A stretch of DNA of 64,000 nt from JASSUD01 sp031963405. GTDB taxonomy: Bacteria > Pseudomonadota > Gammaproteobacteria > Burkholderiales > Burkholderiaceae. Positions within the stretch are counted from its first letter, which is position 1, and every line of letters starts with the position of its first letter. The notes below the pieces were generated by a model, which worked only from the letters and a program-made list of their open reading frames with translations, ran no database searches and had not been told where the DNA came from. Made by a program: the position numbers and the translations under genes. Below are positions 36,507-46,245 of the stretch, piece by piece. The stretch spans positions 186,001 through 250,000 of the forward strand of contig JASSUJ010000001.1 in the NCBI GenBank assembly GCA_031963405.1, given 5' to 3'.

Positions 36507-37586
36507 TTATCCGAGCCAGCGCTGCACTGCTACGGTAATGCCAAAGCCACCGATAAACAGCCACGCGTATAAAGCGCCTCCGGCGAGCAGGGCGCGCAGT
36601 CCGGCTTGCTTGATTTGTGCAAAACGGGTTTCGAGACCAAGTGCAGTCATTGCCATCGTCAGCGCAAATGTATCTAACTGATTAATTGACTGAGTCACTG
36701 CTGGTGGCAATATATGTATCGAATTTAACGCGACAAAAAAGAGGAAGCCGAGTGCAAACCACGGCACCGGCATCTTGCGAGGCACCTTTGAATCAGCACG
36801 GTGAGTACTTCGGGCAAGCCAAGCGGACAGTACAAGCAGTACAGGCGCCAATAACACAACGCGCGTCATCTTAACTATGGTGGCGATGTGTGTCGCGTCG
36901 GCGCTGACTACGCTCGCTGCGCCCACTACCTGCGCGACTTCGTGAATGGTGCCGCCGAAGAATAGGCCTACGCCAACCGTATCGAGAGGCAGCCAGCCAG
37001 TACGATATAGCGCTGGGTACAAAAACATTGACAGCGTACCGAATAGCACAACACTACCGACTGCCATCATGCTTTTATGCGGCTTCGACTGCAGCATCGA
37101 TTCAAATGCAAGCACCGCTGCTGCGCCACATATTGCACTGCCAGCGGCGGTCAAAATTGCCGTGTCTCGATCAAGCTTCAGTACACGCATACAAAACCAG
37201 ACGCCAACTAATAAAGTACTAATGACAACGGCTGTCGACACGGTCAAGCCCGGCAGGCCGACCTGGACAATTTCCTGAAAACTAACTCGTAATCCGTAGA
37301 AGGCAATGGCGATGCGCAGCAGTCTGCGTGCCGAGAAATTAACGCCAGTAGCCCAACTGTCCGGCATCCCGCTACGTAGCGTGTTGCCGTAAAGTGCGCC
37401 GACGACGATGCCGATAATAAGCGAGCTGAGTCTGAGGTGTGCAATTTCTGGTAACGCGGATAACTGCGTAACCGCAAGGGCTAACAGCGCGACGAATAAT
37501 ACGCCATTGATTTGGCCAAGCCATGCACCTCGTGATTTAACGGTGGAAACGTTAGGTGTAGGCAGTGGGGCAGAAGTCGATGGCAT
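36507..37586 (-). CDS. YeiH/UPF0324-family putative sulfate exporter
   Basis: The 359-residue protein has about ten hydrophobic segments and family landmarks (LSSLIIGIVVGALYGNTLRS, LLRIAIAFYGLRVSFQEI, TAAGSAICGAAAVLAFESML, GLFFGGTIHEVAQVVGAASV, FALTMAMTALGLETRFAQIK). Family members are inner-membrane proteins annotated as putative sulfate exporters; the substrate is not established by the sequence. The length is normal. Confidence 0.88.
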   Translation of the reverse strand: MPSTSAPLPTPNVSTVKSRGAWLGQINGVLFVALLALAVTQLSALPEIAHLRLSSLIIGIVVGALYGNTLRSGMPDSWATGVNFSARRLLRIAIAFYGLRVSFQEIVQVGLPGLTVSTAVVISTLLVGVWFCMRVLKLDRDTAILTAAGSAICGAAAVLAFESMLQSKPHKSMMAVGSVVLFGTLSMFLYPALYRTGWLPLDTVGVGLFFGGTIHEVAQVVGAASVVSADATHIATIVKMTRVVLLAPVLLVLSAWLARSTHRADSKVPRKMPVPWFALGFLFFVALNSIHILPPAVTQSINQLDTFALTMAMTALGLETRFAQIKQAGLRALLAGGALYAWLFIGGFGITVAVQRWLG

Positions 37587-37954
37587 AGCGTACTGGTCAA
37601 TTTAGAGAAGGGCGCATAGCCCGCGGGCAAAAAGGCATGACGCTGCCCTGGCTTATGCAGACCTTTAGCCGTAGTTATTCACTTAATTGGGAATAACGTG
37701 AAGGATTAGGAACGCGGTTAACTCTATTCATTTTGCAGACAAAGCGGCATTGATAAAGATCAGATTCGACTATCAGAAAAGGCATCCTTACCGCGAGAGA
37801 GCTAGAGCCGCTGTGTATCGACTTAGCATCTGTTCATGATCTTTTTAAAAGGCCGTCAGTTGGGAAAGGCCGGCGCGCAGGAACCTTCGCTCTCATATAA
37901 ATATAATGAGGATGCCAAGCACCGTCCAACCCCACATCACGGCCTTCATGAAAA
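37587..37954. other. Intergenic stretch with a half MITE
   Basis: No gene is seen. Bases 37615-37667 match the right half of the palindromic elements (ggcatgacgctgccctgg and gcttatgcagaccttta), but no left arm is present. Confidence 0.5.
37609..37667. repeat. MITE-like element 4, right half only
   Basis: The core aaaaggcatgacgctg and the end cttatgcagaccttta correspond to the right half of the element at 33147-33251. It lies just upstream of the YeiH-family start. Confidence 0.55.
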
Positions 37955-38446
37955 CTAATCACGAAAATTATCGAACTCAAGTGGCATATCGGTAATATCT
38001 TTTTTCAACAAAGCGATGGCTGCTTGTAAATCATCTCGCTTTGTACCCGTTACGCGGACAGTGTCGCCTTGAATACTGCCTTGGACTTTAATTTTGCTGT
38101 CTTTCAGGCATTTAACAATTTTCTTGCCAAGCTCAGTAGATAGGCCTTCGCTTAGTTTAGCGGCCTGCTTGCGCTTATCGCTGCCGATTTTTTCAATGCT
38201 TTGATAGTCCAAAAAGCGAATATCAACTTGGCGTTTGGCTAGTTTTAAAAGTAATACATCTTTGACTTGCTCTAGCTGAAAATCGTTATCTGCATAGAGG
38301 GTGAGCGTAGATTCTTTTTCTTCATACGTAACGCGTGCATCTGAGCCTTTGAAATCGAAGCGTGTACTAATCTCTTTATTCGCCTGATCTAAGGCATTTT
38401 TTACTTCAACTTTATTAGGTTTAGAAACAATATCAAAAGAAGGCAT
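37955..38446 (-). CDS. yajQ: YajQ-family nucleotide-binding protein
   Basis: The 163-residue protein matches the YajQ family throughout: MPSFDIVSKPNKVEVKNAL, STRFDFKGSDARVTYEEKES, RQVDIRFLDYQSIEKIG and KIKVQGSIQGDTVRVTGTKR. The family has two ferredoxin-like domains and binds nucleotides; some members bind cyclic di-GMP and act as regulators. AAGGAAA precedes the ATG. It lies 76 bases from the ABC exporter gene on the same strand. Confidence 0.95.
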   Translation of the reverse strand: MPSFDIVSKPNKVEVKNALDQANKEISTRFDFKGSDARVTYEEKESTLTLYADNDFQLEQVKDVLLLKLAKRQVDIRFLDYQSIEKIGSDKRKQAAKLSEGLSTELGKKIVKCLKDSKIKVQGSIQGDTVRVTGTKRDDLQAAIALLKKDITDMPLEFDNFRD

Positions 38447-38521
38447 GAAATTTCCTTGAGAAATAAAAGTATCAGAAGGTAAAAAAGGGTAAGGCGATAG
38501 TACAGCAGGGCAGATGCCAGG

Positions 38522-40393
38522 CTATAAATTACCTCGCTGCATTTCCCATAGTTTGGCATACCGCCCACCCATTGCGATGAGATCTTGATGAGCGCCATCT
38601 TCAACAATCTCTCCTCGATGAAAAACTAAAATACGATCCATATCGAGTAGGGTAGATAAACGGTGAGCAATAACTAAAGTCGTACAGTTTTGTTTTTGCC
38701 TAGATAGGCTGTAGAGGCTTTCCTGAATCTCTGCCTCTGTTAGCGAGTCGAGCGCGGAGGTGGCCTCATCCAAAATCAAAATTTTTGCATTTTTTAGAAA
38801 GGCCCGTGCAATAGCGATACGCTGGCGCTGGCCACCAGAGAGTTTGACACCGCGTTCCCCCACTTGCGTGTGATAGCCATGCGAAAGTTGCCCAATAAAA
38901 CCATCACACCGTGCTAGACGAGCCGCCTCATACACAGCTTCATCGCTTGCATGTGGCGAACCATAGCGAATATTTTCTAGCACGCTTCGATGAAAGAGGA
39001 GGGGATCTTGGGGGATAAAGCTAACGTTCTCGCGCAAGGAGGCTTGCGTGACTTCCCGAATATCTTGCCCATCAATCAAAATGCGGCCTGCATGTAGATC
39101 GTAATAGCGGAGGATCAGTTGTACGAAAGTCGTCTTTCCACCACCCGATTCGCCTACTAATCCTACTTTTTCGCTGGCTTTTAAATGTATGGTCTGAGGT
39201 GGTGTTTTTCTACGAGCAATGAAGTTAGGGTTGAGTTTCTCTGAAGGATTTAATGAGGCATAAGTCAGCTTCTTCGAATGCGCATAGTCAAAAACTACGT
39301 TATCGAAGAAGATATCCCCGCGACATACCTCTAGCGTTTTGGCATGCGAAACATCCTGAATTTCAGGTGCAGTCTGCAGCAGCGACAAGGCTTGTTTACA
39401 AACCCCTATTTCTTTAAAAAGCTCAGGTAGTTGATTACTCAACATCCACAGCATACCCATAATGCCCCAACACGCATTCACAATTAAGATGGCTTCGCCA
39501 AGCGTTAGCGTGCCGCGACTCCAGGCAAATAAGGCGCCGCCTATCTCGCCTATGCCAATACATAGCGCAGAGGTGAAACCCAGCACGATTTTCATTTGCT
39601 CGATTAAAAGCAAAGAGTGAACTTGCTGTTGCTGTTCTATATCTTGGCCTGGCAAAAACTCACTGTACTCAAATGATTGGCGCGAAAAAATACGTACCGC
39701 TACCATATTCGAGAAAATATCGACGATACGTCCTTGTACAGCGCTACGTGTAGCTGCATGGATCTCAGAACGCTTATTACAACGAGGAGCAAAGTATAAA
39801 GCTATGCTGATATGCAGTATGGCCCAGCTTAAGAAAACGCCTGCAAAAATATAATTTAAGCGAGAAAAAATCGCAGCCACGACCAAGATAGAGCACAGCA
39901 CTGGAATGACTTGGCCAATGACGATGATAAAAATACGTGTTGGACCTCGGCTAATATCGTTGACTTTATTAGCCATACTGCCAGACGGATGATTGGCAAA
40001 AAAAGCGTGCGAATGCTCCATCAAGCGCTGCAACATAGCTTTTCGTACTGCTGCCTCGAAACGAGGAAAAAGCCACGCATTGCAAAAGCCATATAAACGA
40101 TAAACCACGTCCATTAAAACCCAAGCTCCCATCAGCCCGAGAAAAATGAAAAACGGCTCTGTTTTTATAAAAGACGCGAATGACAGCATTTGGGAGGTTG
40201 TGGCTTGATACCGCAACATCGCGTCTAAAAAAATACGCAGCAGTGAGGGCCACAAAGAAGTTTCAACCAACATCGCTGCTATGGCGAGTAACAATGTAGC
40301 TAGAAACGCCCAGCGATAAGCACGGATAAAAGGCCAGAGGAAGCTGGATAGCGTCAGTGAAGTAGAAGGCGACGAGCGCTTTAAGAAAGGCAT
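38522..40393 (-). CDS. MsbA-like ABC exporter (fused membrane and ATPase domains)
   Basis: The 623-residue protein has six membrane segments in the first about 320 residues and an ATPase domain with Walker A VGESGGGKTTFVQL, Q-loop FIPQDPLLFHRS, signature VKLSGGQRQRIAIARA, Walker B ILILDEATSALDS and H-loop VIAHRLSTLLDMD. All motifs are intact. Half-transporters of this type work as homodimers in the inner membrane and export lipids, peptides or drugs; the substrate cannot be read from the sequence. A dead fragment of a relative lies at 14624. Confidence 0.92.
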   Translation of the reverse strand: MPFLKRSSPSTSLTLSSFLWPFIRAYRWAFLATLLLAIAAMLVETSLWPSLLRIFLDAMLRYQATTSQMLSFASFIKTEPFFIFLGLMGAWVLMDVVYRLYGFCNAWLFPRFEAAVRKAMLQRLMEHSHAFFANHPSGSMANKVNDISRGPTRIFIIVIGQVIPVLCSILVVAAIFSRLNYIFAGVFLSWAILHISIALYFAPRCNKRSEIHAATRSAVQGRIVDIFSNMVAVRIFSRQSFEYSEFLPGQDIEQQQQVHSLLLIEQMKIVLGFTSALCIGIGEIGGALFAWSRGTLTLGEAILIVNACWGIMGMLWMLSNQLPELFKEIGVCKQALSLLQTAPEIQDVSHAKTLEVCRGDIFFDNVVFDYAHSKKLTYASLNPSEKLNPNFIARRKTPPQTIHLKASEKVGLVGESGGGKTTFVQLILRYYDLHAGRILIDGQDIREVTQASLRENVSFIPQDPLLFHRSVLENIRYGSPHASDEAVYEAARLARCDGFIGQLSHGYHTQVGERGVKLSGGQRQRIAIARAFLKNAKILILDEATSALDSLTEAEIQESLYSLSRQKQNCTTLVIAHRLSTLLDMDRILVFHRGEIVEDGAHQDLIAMGGRYAKLWEMQRGNL

Positions 40394-40963
40394 ATGTAAT
40401 AAGAACGTTAAAAAGCAGTTTAAAACTAAAATTTGTTGATAGCTTTAAAAAGGGAATGAATGCACCTGGCATGGTGGGGTTGCCTGGAATTTTCGCAAAA
40501 GAAAATATAGCGGCATGACAACCGACAAAATCTAGCCGTGTGTGCGTACACCCTTCAGCTTGCGTGAAGTGAAGCTAAAAGAGCATGAAATGCTATGAGG
40601 AAACTACACTTAGAATTGAATTGACGAATGACGATACCTGAAATGGGCAGAAAAGATTTACGTTCAAGTTGCACATCATATCTCATGATGCGTGCGAGTG
40701 CATTGGGGTTATTTATCGAAATTGGGTGACACTGCACAAAAGGATTAATCGATTGCTGATAGTGTTAGGTGCTAGTCAAAGCATTTAATCGAGCAATGAA
40801 AGATTTCATTTAAAAAATGCTGCGTGGCAGCTCCGCTACCTGTGACCGTAGACTCCAAATTTAACTTCTTATTTTATCTTCGTATACCGCAGCAAAACTT
40901 CGTGTTTCTATAGAAAGCACTTATTTACTACCAGATAATTATGTTTTAGGAAAAGGTGGCGCT
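40394..40963. other. Intergenic stretch, no gene seen
   Basis: Short minus-strand frames here lack ribosome binding sites. The boundary marks the change from the conserved chromosomal block to AT-rich lineage-specific genes. Confidence 0.45.
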
Positions 40964-41746
40964 ATGGTTAAATTCAAAGATTGGGTCGTATCTCTTTATA
41001 AGCAGCCCCATTCGGATCGTTCGGATTCTTCCTCAAGGAGGGGAAAAAAGCTGCCAGCCTCGCCGTATTTAGAATCCTTTAATAGAAAATCAAACCAATC
41101 TCATCGCGTATCTACAGATACGTCAATTTTTTCAACAGAGGAAAAGGAAAAATCTGGAAAGGATTCTCTACCAATAGATAAACCAAATTCTATTTCTCCC
41201 CAACAAAATATGAGAAAGGAAAAAGAAGTTTTAGCTCAGAGCAAGGAAAATTATAATAAATTAAGACCATCAAGAGATCCTGATTATTATCGATTCGTCA
41301 ACCAAGAATATATATCTATTCATAGAACATTTAATAACATAATTGGCTCGCTTGATAAAGAAGAAGATAAGAAATTTTTTCTTGAAATAAGATATAAAGC
41401 TTTAAAATTAGCAAGAAAGAATACATCTGATACATCTACTTTAATTATTCCATTTCATAAAAATTTGTCACACAAATACAGGAATGAATTATGTGCTTTA
41501 TCAGGTAAGGGGAAAATAAAAAAAGTAGTATTAGAGAAAGAGCCACGAGCGTCTTTAGATGAGCCCTTAGAAGATCTCATAAAAATAAGCCACGCGCTTA
41601 GAGAGTCCTTACCAGAAGATAAGCCGATCCAGCAAGAGCAAGGCAAACGAGCTTCATTAGAAAGCAATCAAACAGTCTCTGCTACCTCTATTAATTCAGA
41701 TACAACCTTAGTCAGCCCAACAACTGCACCAAGAAGGCCTGGCTAA
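40964..41746 (+). CDS. Hydrophilic lysine/serine-rich hypothetical protein
   Basis: The 260-residue protein has no membrane segment or signal. The N-terminal third is Ser/Lys/Asn-rich and low complexity (SDRSDSSSRRGKKLPASP). A more ordered middle (DPDYYRFVNQEYISIHRTFN, LEIRYKALKLARK) is followed by a Thr/Ser-rich tail (SATSINSDTTLVSPTTAP). AGGTGG precedes the ATG. Low-complexity termini around a small domain are common in secreted effectors; this is only an inference. Confidence 0.6.
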   Translation: MVKFKDWVVSLYKQPHSDRSDSSSRRGKKLPASPYLESFNRKSNQSHRVSTDTSIFSTEEKEKSGKDSLPIDKPNSISPQQNMRKEKEVLAQSKENYNKLRPSRDPDYYRFVNQEYISIHRTFNNIIGSLDKEEDKKFFLEIRYKALKLARKNTSDTSTLIIPFHKNLSHKYRNELCALSGKGKIKKVVLEKEPRASLDEPLEDLIKISHALRESLPEDKPIQQEQGKRASLESNQTVSATSINSDTTLVSPTTAPRRPG

Positions 41747-41787
41747 TTTCTTATCAATAAAGCCAGGTATGCTCTCTGCTACAACAA

Positions 41788-42081
41788 TTGCATAGAAATT
41801 CCATGCCAATTAAGGCAAAAAAAATCATGCGATTTCCAACAAAGCAACGCAAAGCACAGGCGGATAACTTAAATCAATCTCATGCAGCAGCAATGCCGCA
41901 CGAGCGGGATGAAACACCCCAATCGCAACAAGCGGGGCAGCGCATTAAACAAGCCTATAAGGATATCGAAGCAGGACGAATGGATACTGATAGACGTGGC
42001 GGTAGTGAATATCAAAAGAAAACCCAAAATGACAGCCAAGCAAACATTAACTCGCAGGCCTTAGAAGATAATGAACTATAG
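41788..42081 (+). CDS. Small hydrophilic Burkholderiaceae-type protein
   Basis: The 97-residue protein is very hydrophilic, with a C-terminal segment (HERDETPQSQQAGQ and IKQAYKDIEAGRMDTDRRG) resembling a small conserved family in Burkholderia whose members share the HERDE and QAY.D...G..DTD pattern. The function is unknown. An alternative start is ATG 41803. Confidence 0.6.
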   Translation: MHRNSMPIKAKKIMRFPTKQRKAQADNLNQSHAAAMPHERDETPQSQQAGQRIKQAYKDIEAGRMDTDRRGGSEYQKKTQNDSQANINSQALEDNEL

Positions 42082-42660
42082 CTGTTCTAACTGCTTGATA
42101 GTCGTAAATGGGAATATGCTGAAAATCTCTCTGCTGGATATTCTCATTAAATACCTAAATACAGACCGGACTTACTCTTAGCAAAAAGACGATATTTGTT
42201 CTACACCCTTCTAGGTTGTGTCGATTGCATTAATAGCCGATCCTTTTATTGAAACGAAGATATTTGAGAGTCGACGTCACCTCAAGATTTAATAAAAAGG
42301 AGCTACTAATATCATGACAAACTGCAGCGAAATACTTAGACATTGTGTATTCAATACTGTTATCAAAGATTCTACAAAATCCGTTTGCCATTTCCATGCG
42401 CCCTAAAAATGGAACAAACCCAATTCCGATTCAAATCAATTCGAGCACGGGAAGCTCTGCCGCCCATCCAAAAGGAGAATGCAAAGCGCCAGAGAGATGT
42501 AATTTGATACGCGGCGGCTCTCGCATATTAGGCTGCCAATGTGCTGTCAGAGGGTGCCGTCCAGGCCTTACAGTATAGAAAAAGTAATGTCAGTTCTGTG
42601 GTAACCCTTGTCAAATGTCCTCTATGTGATGAATGAATGCCAAATTTAACATAAGTCAAA
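42082..42660. other. Intergenic stretch with weak frames
   Basis: A frame at 42345-42578 (78 codons, ending CAVRGCRPGLTV) and a 30-codon frame at 42315 overlap in different frames and may be a broken gene. Neither resembles a known family. Confidence 0.35.
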
Positions 42661-42687
42661 TTGACGGTAATGCATATTTGCATTACC
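42661..42687 (+). promoter_or_regulatory. vapBC promoter with palindromic operator
   Basis: A perfect 9-bp inverted repeat, ggtaatgca-tatt-tgcattacc (42666-42687), lies 40 bases before the antitoxin start. A TTGACG -35-like hexamer (42661-42666) overlaps its left arm, so binding would block transcription. AbrB-type antitoxins typically repress their operons through such sites. Confidence 0.65.
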
Positions 42688-42726
42688 ATTTGATGAATCT
42701 ATCAATAAATTCACAAGGACATCATC

Positions 42727-42978
42727 ATGACTACATTGACCGTTACCGCACGGGGGCAAGTGACGTTTAGAAAAGATGTGTTGCAACACCTGGGTATCAA
42801 ACCCGGTCAACAAATCGACTTTGACAAATTGCCGGGAGGTGAGCTGAGAATAAGAGGGGCGCGCCCTACAGGGAGTATCAAAAACTTTATTGGTTTGCTT
42901 GCTAATAGCACAGACAAAGTCCTTTCTATAGAAGAAATGAACGAAATTGCTGCTGCTGGTTGGGCTGGCGAAAAATGA
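42727..42978 (+). CDS. vapB: AbrB-family antitoxin (VapB-like)
   Basis: The 83-residue protein has an N-terminal SpoVT/AbrB swapped-hairpin domain (TLTVTARGQVTFRKDVLQHL then GIKPGQQIDFDKLPGGEL) and a C-terminal toxin-binding tail (IEEMNEIAAAGWAGEK). AAGGA precedes the start. It overlaps the toxin gene by four bases. It neutralises VapC and represses the operon. Confidence 0.88.
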   Translation: MTTLTVTARGQVTFRKDVLQHLGIKPGQQIDFDKLPGGELRIRGARPTGSIKNFIGLLANSTDKVLSIEEMNEIAAAGWAGEK

Positions 42979-43370
42979 AAATATCTGTTGATACCAATAT
43001 TCTTGCTCGCGCCGTACTACAAGATGACAATGAACAGGGGCACAAAGCGGCTAAGCTGCTGGAAGAAGCAACATTAATTGCTGTTTCACTTCCTTGCCTG
43101 TGTGAGCTTGTTTGGATACTACTCAGAGGTATGCAATTCTCAAAAGAGAAAGTTGCTACTGTTATTCGGTCTTTGCTTGATACTGGAAATGTGGTGATGA
43201 ATCGCCCAGCTGTTGAAGCTGGCCTAGCAATCCTTGAGGTTGGCGGAGATTTTGCTGATGGCGTCATTGCCTACGAGGGTAATTGGCTTGGCGGAGAAAC
43301 TTTCATCTCTTTTGATAAAAAAGCGGTTACGCTCCTCACAGCTCAAGGCCAATCAGCGCGCCTTTTATGA
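42975..43370 (+). CDS. vapC: VapC-like PIN-domain toxin
   Basis: The 131-residue protein (ATG 42975, overlapping vapB as ATGA) has the PIN acidic residues in order: ISVDTNILARA (first Asp), LPCLCELVWIL (Glu), GGDFADGVIAY (third Asp) and FISFDKKAV (last Asp). PIN toxins are Mg-dependent RNases, typically cutting tRNA or rRNA. The active site looks intact. Confidence 0.88.
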   Translation: MKISVDTNILARAVLQDDNEQGHKAAKLLEEATLIAVSLPCLCELVWILLRGMQFSKEKVATVIRSLLDTGNVVMNRPAVEAGLAILEVGGDFADGVIAYEGNWLGGETFISFDKKAVTLLTAQGQSARLL

Positions 43371-43559
43371 GACAAAGTAAAGGGGCTGGAAAGCCTCTGA
43401 TGCTAATAAACGCTCAACTAACCAGCTCATAAAGCAAAGCGCGAATTTCTCTGATCTGTTTTGCATCTAGCCTCGGCTTCCTTCTTCTAGATTATTTCCT
43501 CTAAATATTAATGTTGAATTAACGGTTCTCCAGTATATGAATGCAAAAAAGTGTTAAAT

Positions 43560-45017
43560 ATGGCACCAAGTCCATTAATACCTGATTTAAAAGAACGATT
43601 AAAAGCCATGATAATTGGCTTTATAAAAGAACATAAGGATGAAGATACTTATGAATATAAAATTTTCTCTAAATTCGAATATTTAACCCGTGGATTGGGT
43701 GATTCAATTTGCAAGGTTATCGATAAATTAGGCAAAGCTAAGTATTATCAGCATCGAGAAGAAATTAAACCATTGAATGGTTCTGATGAAGCAATCAATA
43801 AATTAAAAGATGGCGCTATTTTAAGCTGGAAGCAGTTGAATGCATTATTTAGCGGATGCAGAAAAAAAGAGTTAATCCGTAATAATATAGAAAAAGAATA
43901 TTATTACGAGGATAGAGAATATCATCAAATTTATCCACTATTAGAAGATTCAGATTTTCTGGATGAAATTCTGCAAAAAGCCATTTATGAATTAGAGGGA
44001 AGTTATATAGTTCGTAACTTGGTCAGGCTTGACAAGGTTATTGGTTGTAGTTTGGGAGGCTTTACTTTTACTGGACTGGAAAAAGGTGAAGACGTTCCAA
44101 TAAAAGTGCTCGTAATTATTCCTAGGGAAGAAGATCACTCTTATAGTATGCAATTTGGTATCGCGCCAGATTATATCAATCATGCTCTCGAAAAAATCAA
44201 AGCGACACGTAGATACTATAAAGATGAAGGATATTATAAAAATAAAAAATCCGCTTTATTTACCTTTGAAAATAATTTAATGCAGATTAGTAATTACTAC
44301 GTTTCGATGGAAGAAGACTGCTATTTATCCGATGAGTTTGTAGATAGTTTATCTCACTTCATTTATGACGATGATACGCATATTCTTGAAATTGAAACCA
44401 AGCAAAATAAAGGTCGGATTGACGAAGAAGTTGCAACTTCATGGCTGAGTGATTCTGAGTTGTATGATGAAGAGACTAAGTATGCACTCTTTAACCATTA
44501 TTACGATAATTATGCCAAAGGTTTAAAAATATATAAAATCCCCCAGCCTGCATTCGATTGGACGCTTCACCTGGAAAAAATAAAGGCGAAACTAGCCCAA
44601 TTCAAAGCATCGGGAGTGAGTATAGGATATCTCGATATACGGGAATATATTCTCTTTACTAAATACAATATTTCGTTTGAGCGTTCTCCAGAGAATTATT
44701 TTGAAATTTATGGGACTCAAGAAGCCCTCGCGCTATTTTTTTTACTACGAACGAATGAAGAATTAGTGGGGTTTGAAATGGCCCGTGATAGTTTGGACGA
44801 AAAGGATGTACACATAGTTGATCATTTTTACCCTGATAGAGGTGAAGGGTTTTCTGCGGCAATTTACGCCCACCATTTTGGTTCTGTAAAAAACCGTATT
44901 GAAACGAATATCGACCTTACGTTCTGTTATTTGATGGGGCGGTATCAAGAATGTAAGCAGGTGCCCGCTGATATCACCAAGCAGTCGCCAGACGGCACGC
45001 CAAGATATCCCAATTGA
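43560..45017 (+). CDS. Family A protein, copy 1
   Basis: The 485-residue protein is soluble and acidic, rich in Tyr/Glu/Asp, with no signal, membrane segment or known domain. It starts PSPLIPDLKERLKAMIIGF and has the landmarks SKFEYLTRGLG, NKLKDGAILSWKQLNALF, GLKIYKIPQ, SPENYFEIYGTQ and YAHHFGSVKNR. It is over 80 percent identical by eye to copy 2 at 48753. Its last two thirds align distantly with family B. It opens unit 1 of the array (A then B then a C remnant). The frame extends three codons upstream to a GTG; ATG 43560 is preferred. The function is unknown. Confidence 0.75.
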   Translation: MAPSPLIPDLKERLKAMIIGFIKEHKDEDTYEYKIFSKFEYLTRGLGDSICKVIDKLGKAKYYQHREEIKPLNGSDEAINKLKDGAILSWKQLNALFSGCRKKELIRNNIEKEYYYEDREYHQIYPLLEDSDFLDEILQKAIYELEGSYIVRNLVRLDKVIGCSLGGFTFTGLEKGEDVPIKVLVIIPREEDHSYSMQFGIAPDYINHALEKIKATRRYYKDEGYYKNKKSALFTFENNLMQISNYYVSMEEDCYLSDEFVDSLSHFIYDDDTHILEIETKQNKGRIDEEVATSWLSDSELYDEETKYALFNHYYDNYAKGLKIYKIPQPAFDWTLHLEKIKAKLAQFKASGVSIGYLDIREYILFTKYNISFERSPENYFEIYGTQEALALFFLLRTNEELVGFEMARDSLDEKDVHIVDHFYPDRGEGFSAAIYAHHFGSVKNRIETNIDLTFCYLMGRYQECKQVPADITKQSPDGTPRYPN

Positions 45018-45155
45018 TCAGGTGGGGGGAACTATGGATCGGGTGACAGTTAACACAACCAACCGCTCCTCAAAATTTACCATAGCTAGGTTAAATATTA
45101 ATTTTGGCTAATGACGAGTCGAATTTTTTATCCTTATTTAATTTCTTAATACAAA

Positions 45156-46148
45156 ATGCCAATAGACTCTAATAATTTAGAAAAAATCATTAAAGATAAG
45201 TGCCGGAAATTTCTTGATAAGAAATCTGAGGAAAAAAATTATCGTCCATTTCAATATTTTAATGATGAAATACTCAGTAGAGTAATCCACTGGCTTGTAC
45301 ACGAAAGTGAATTAAATCGAATAATCTGTAACTTTGTTGGATTTACAGAGGATGCGGGTATTTTTGTTAATTGGATATCTGATGATTATACAAGAATAAC
45401 AGTTTATTTGAACGGTATAGAACCTGAGTTTGGCGCTCTATTACGCGTATCTACAATCATTAATATTCCCCATACTGAACTTGATTTTAGCCTTCCCTGT
45501 CTTGCAAAAAGCATACAAGAAATAGAATGCATAATTGCAGATGAGTATTTAGATCGATTAATGGATAAATATATTCCACAAGGCTTGTATAAATATTCCA
45601 GCGTATTTCAAGAGGTGAAGCCAACTTTACTCGATATAGATGATGTTAGGGCTACACAATGTAAAGATTCTGAATTCCCGGAGCAGCAATGTGCTTTTAT
45701 CGGTTTTCGTCGAGAACACGTCAGTGACTTTATTAAGACGCGTATCGCTGAGTTTATCCATGATCCCTCGCAGAATATTTTACAAATCAACGATCCACGT
45801 TTTTTAGAAGAATCTAAGGATTTTTTCAACCCGGAAACGAATCTCATAGAGATGTGTGAAGGGATCAGGTTATATAAATTACCCACCATAGACTATAGCG
45901 AAGAATATGCGCTCATAGAAAAAATATGTGCCAGATGGCAAATCAGTGTTGAGTCACTGTTTTATGAAGAATATATGACGAGTTGTACCAGTGCTGAATG
46001 GTCGCCTGATAACTATTTAGAGCTCTATGCGACACAAATGGGTCTCGAGGAAATTTTTAAAGAGATATTAAATGCAGGTGGGCTTTCTGATGTATTTTTT
46101 CCCACCAATGCATCGCTCGGGGGTGGGCGGGCTTTTTTACTTAACTGA
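45156..46148 (+). CDS. Family B protein, copy 1 (C-terminus frameshifted)
   Basis: The 330-residue frame matches copies 2 and 3 (52723, 55151) up to about residue 318 (INDPRFLEESKDFF, GIRLYKLPTI, SPDNYLELYATQMG). A shift in the G-rich stretch near 46120 replaces the family ending; the lost tail remains readable in another frame (KFGAEENTLVDELRSLVIY) up to 46230. It is 138 bases after family A copy 1 and followed by a C remnant. It probably still folds, but lacks the last strand region. The function is unknown. Confidence 0.65.
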   Translation: MPIDSNNLEKIIKDKCRKFLDKKSEEKNYRPFQYFNDEILSRVIHWLVHESELNRIICNFVGFTEDAGIFVNWISDDYTRITVYLNGIEPEFGALLRVSTIINIPHTELDFSLPCLAKSIQEIECIIADEYLDRLMDKYIPQGLYKYSSVFQEVKPTLLDIDDVRATQCKDSEFPEQQCAFIGFRREHVSDFIKTRIAEFIHDPSQNILQINDPRFLEESKDFFNPETNLIEMCEGIRLYKLPTIDYSEEYALIEKICARWQISVESLFYEEYMTSCTSAEWSPDNYLELYATQMGLEEIFKEILNAGGLSDVFFPTNASLGGGRAFLLN

Positions 46149-46245
46149 CAGGAAATTTGGTGCTGAAGAAAATACCTTGGTTGATGAGCTAAGGAGTCTC
46201 GTTATATATAAAGATGATTCAGAAAAATAATAACAGGCACATACT

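Noticed and set aside
42345..42578. Small cysteine-containing protein
   Set aside because: Start and reading frame are uncertain, it overlaps another short frame, and no family resemblance is visible.
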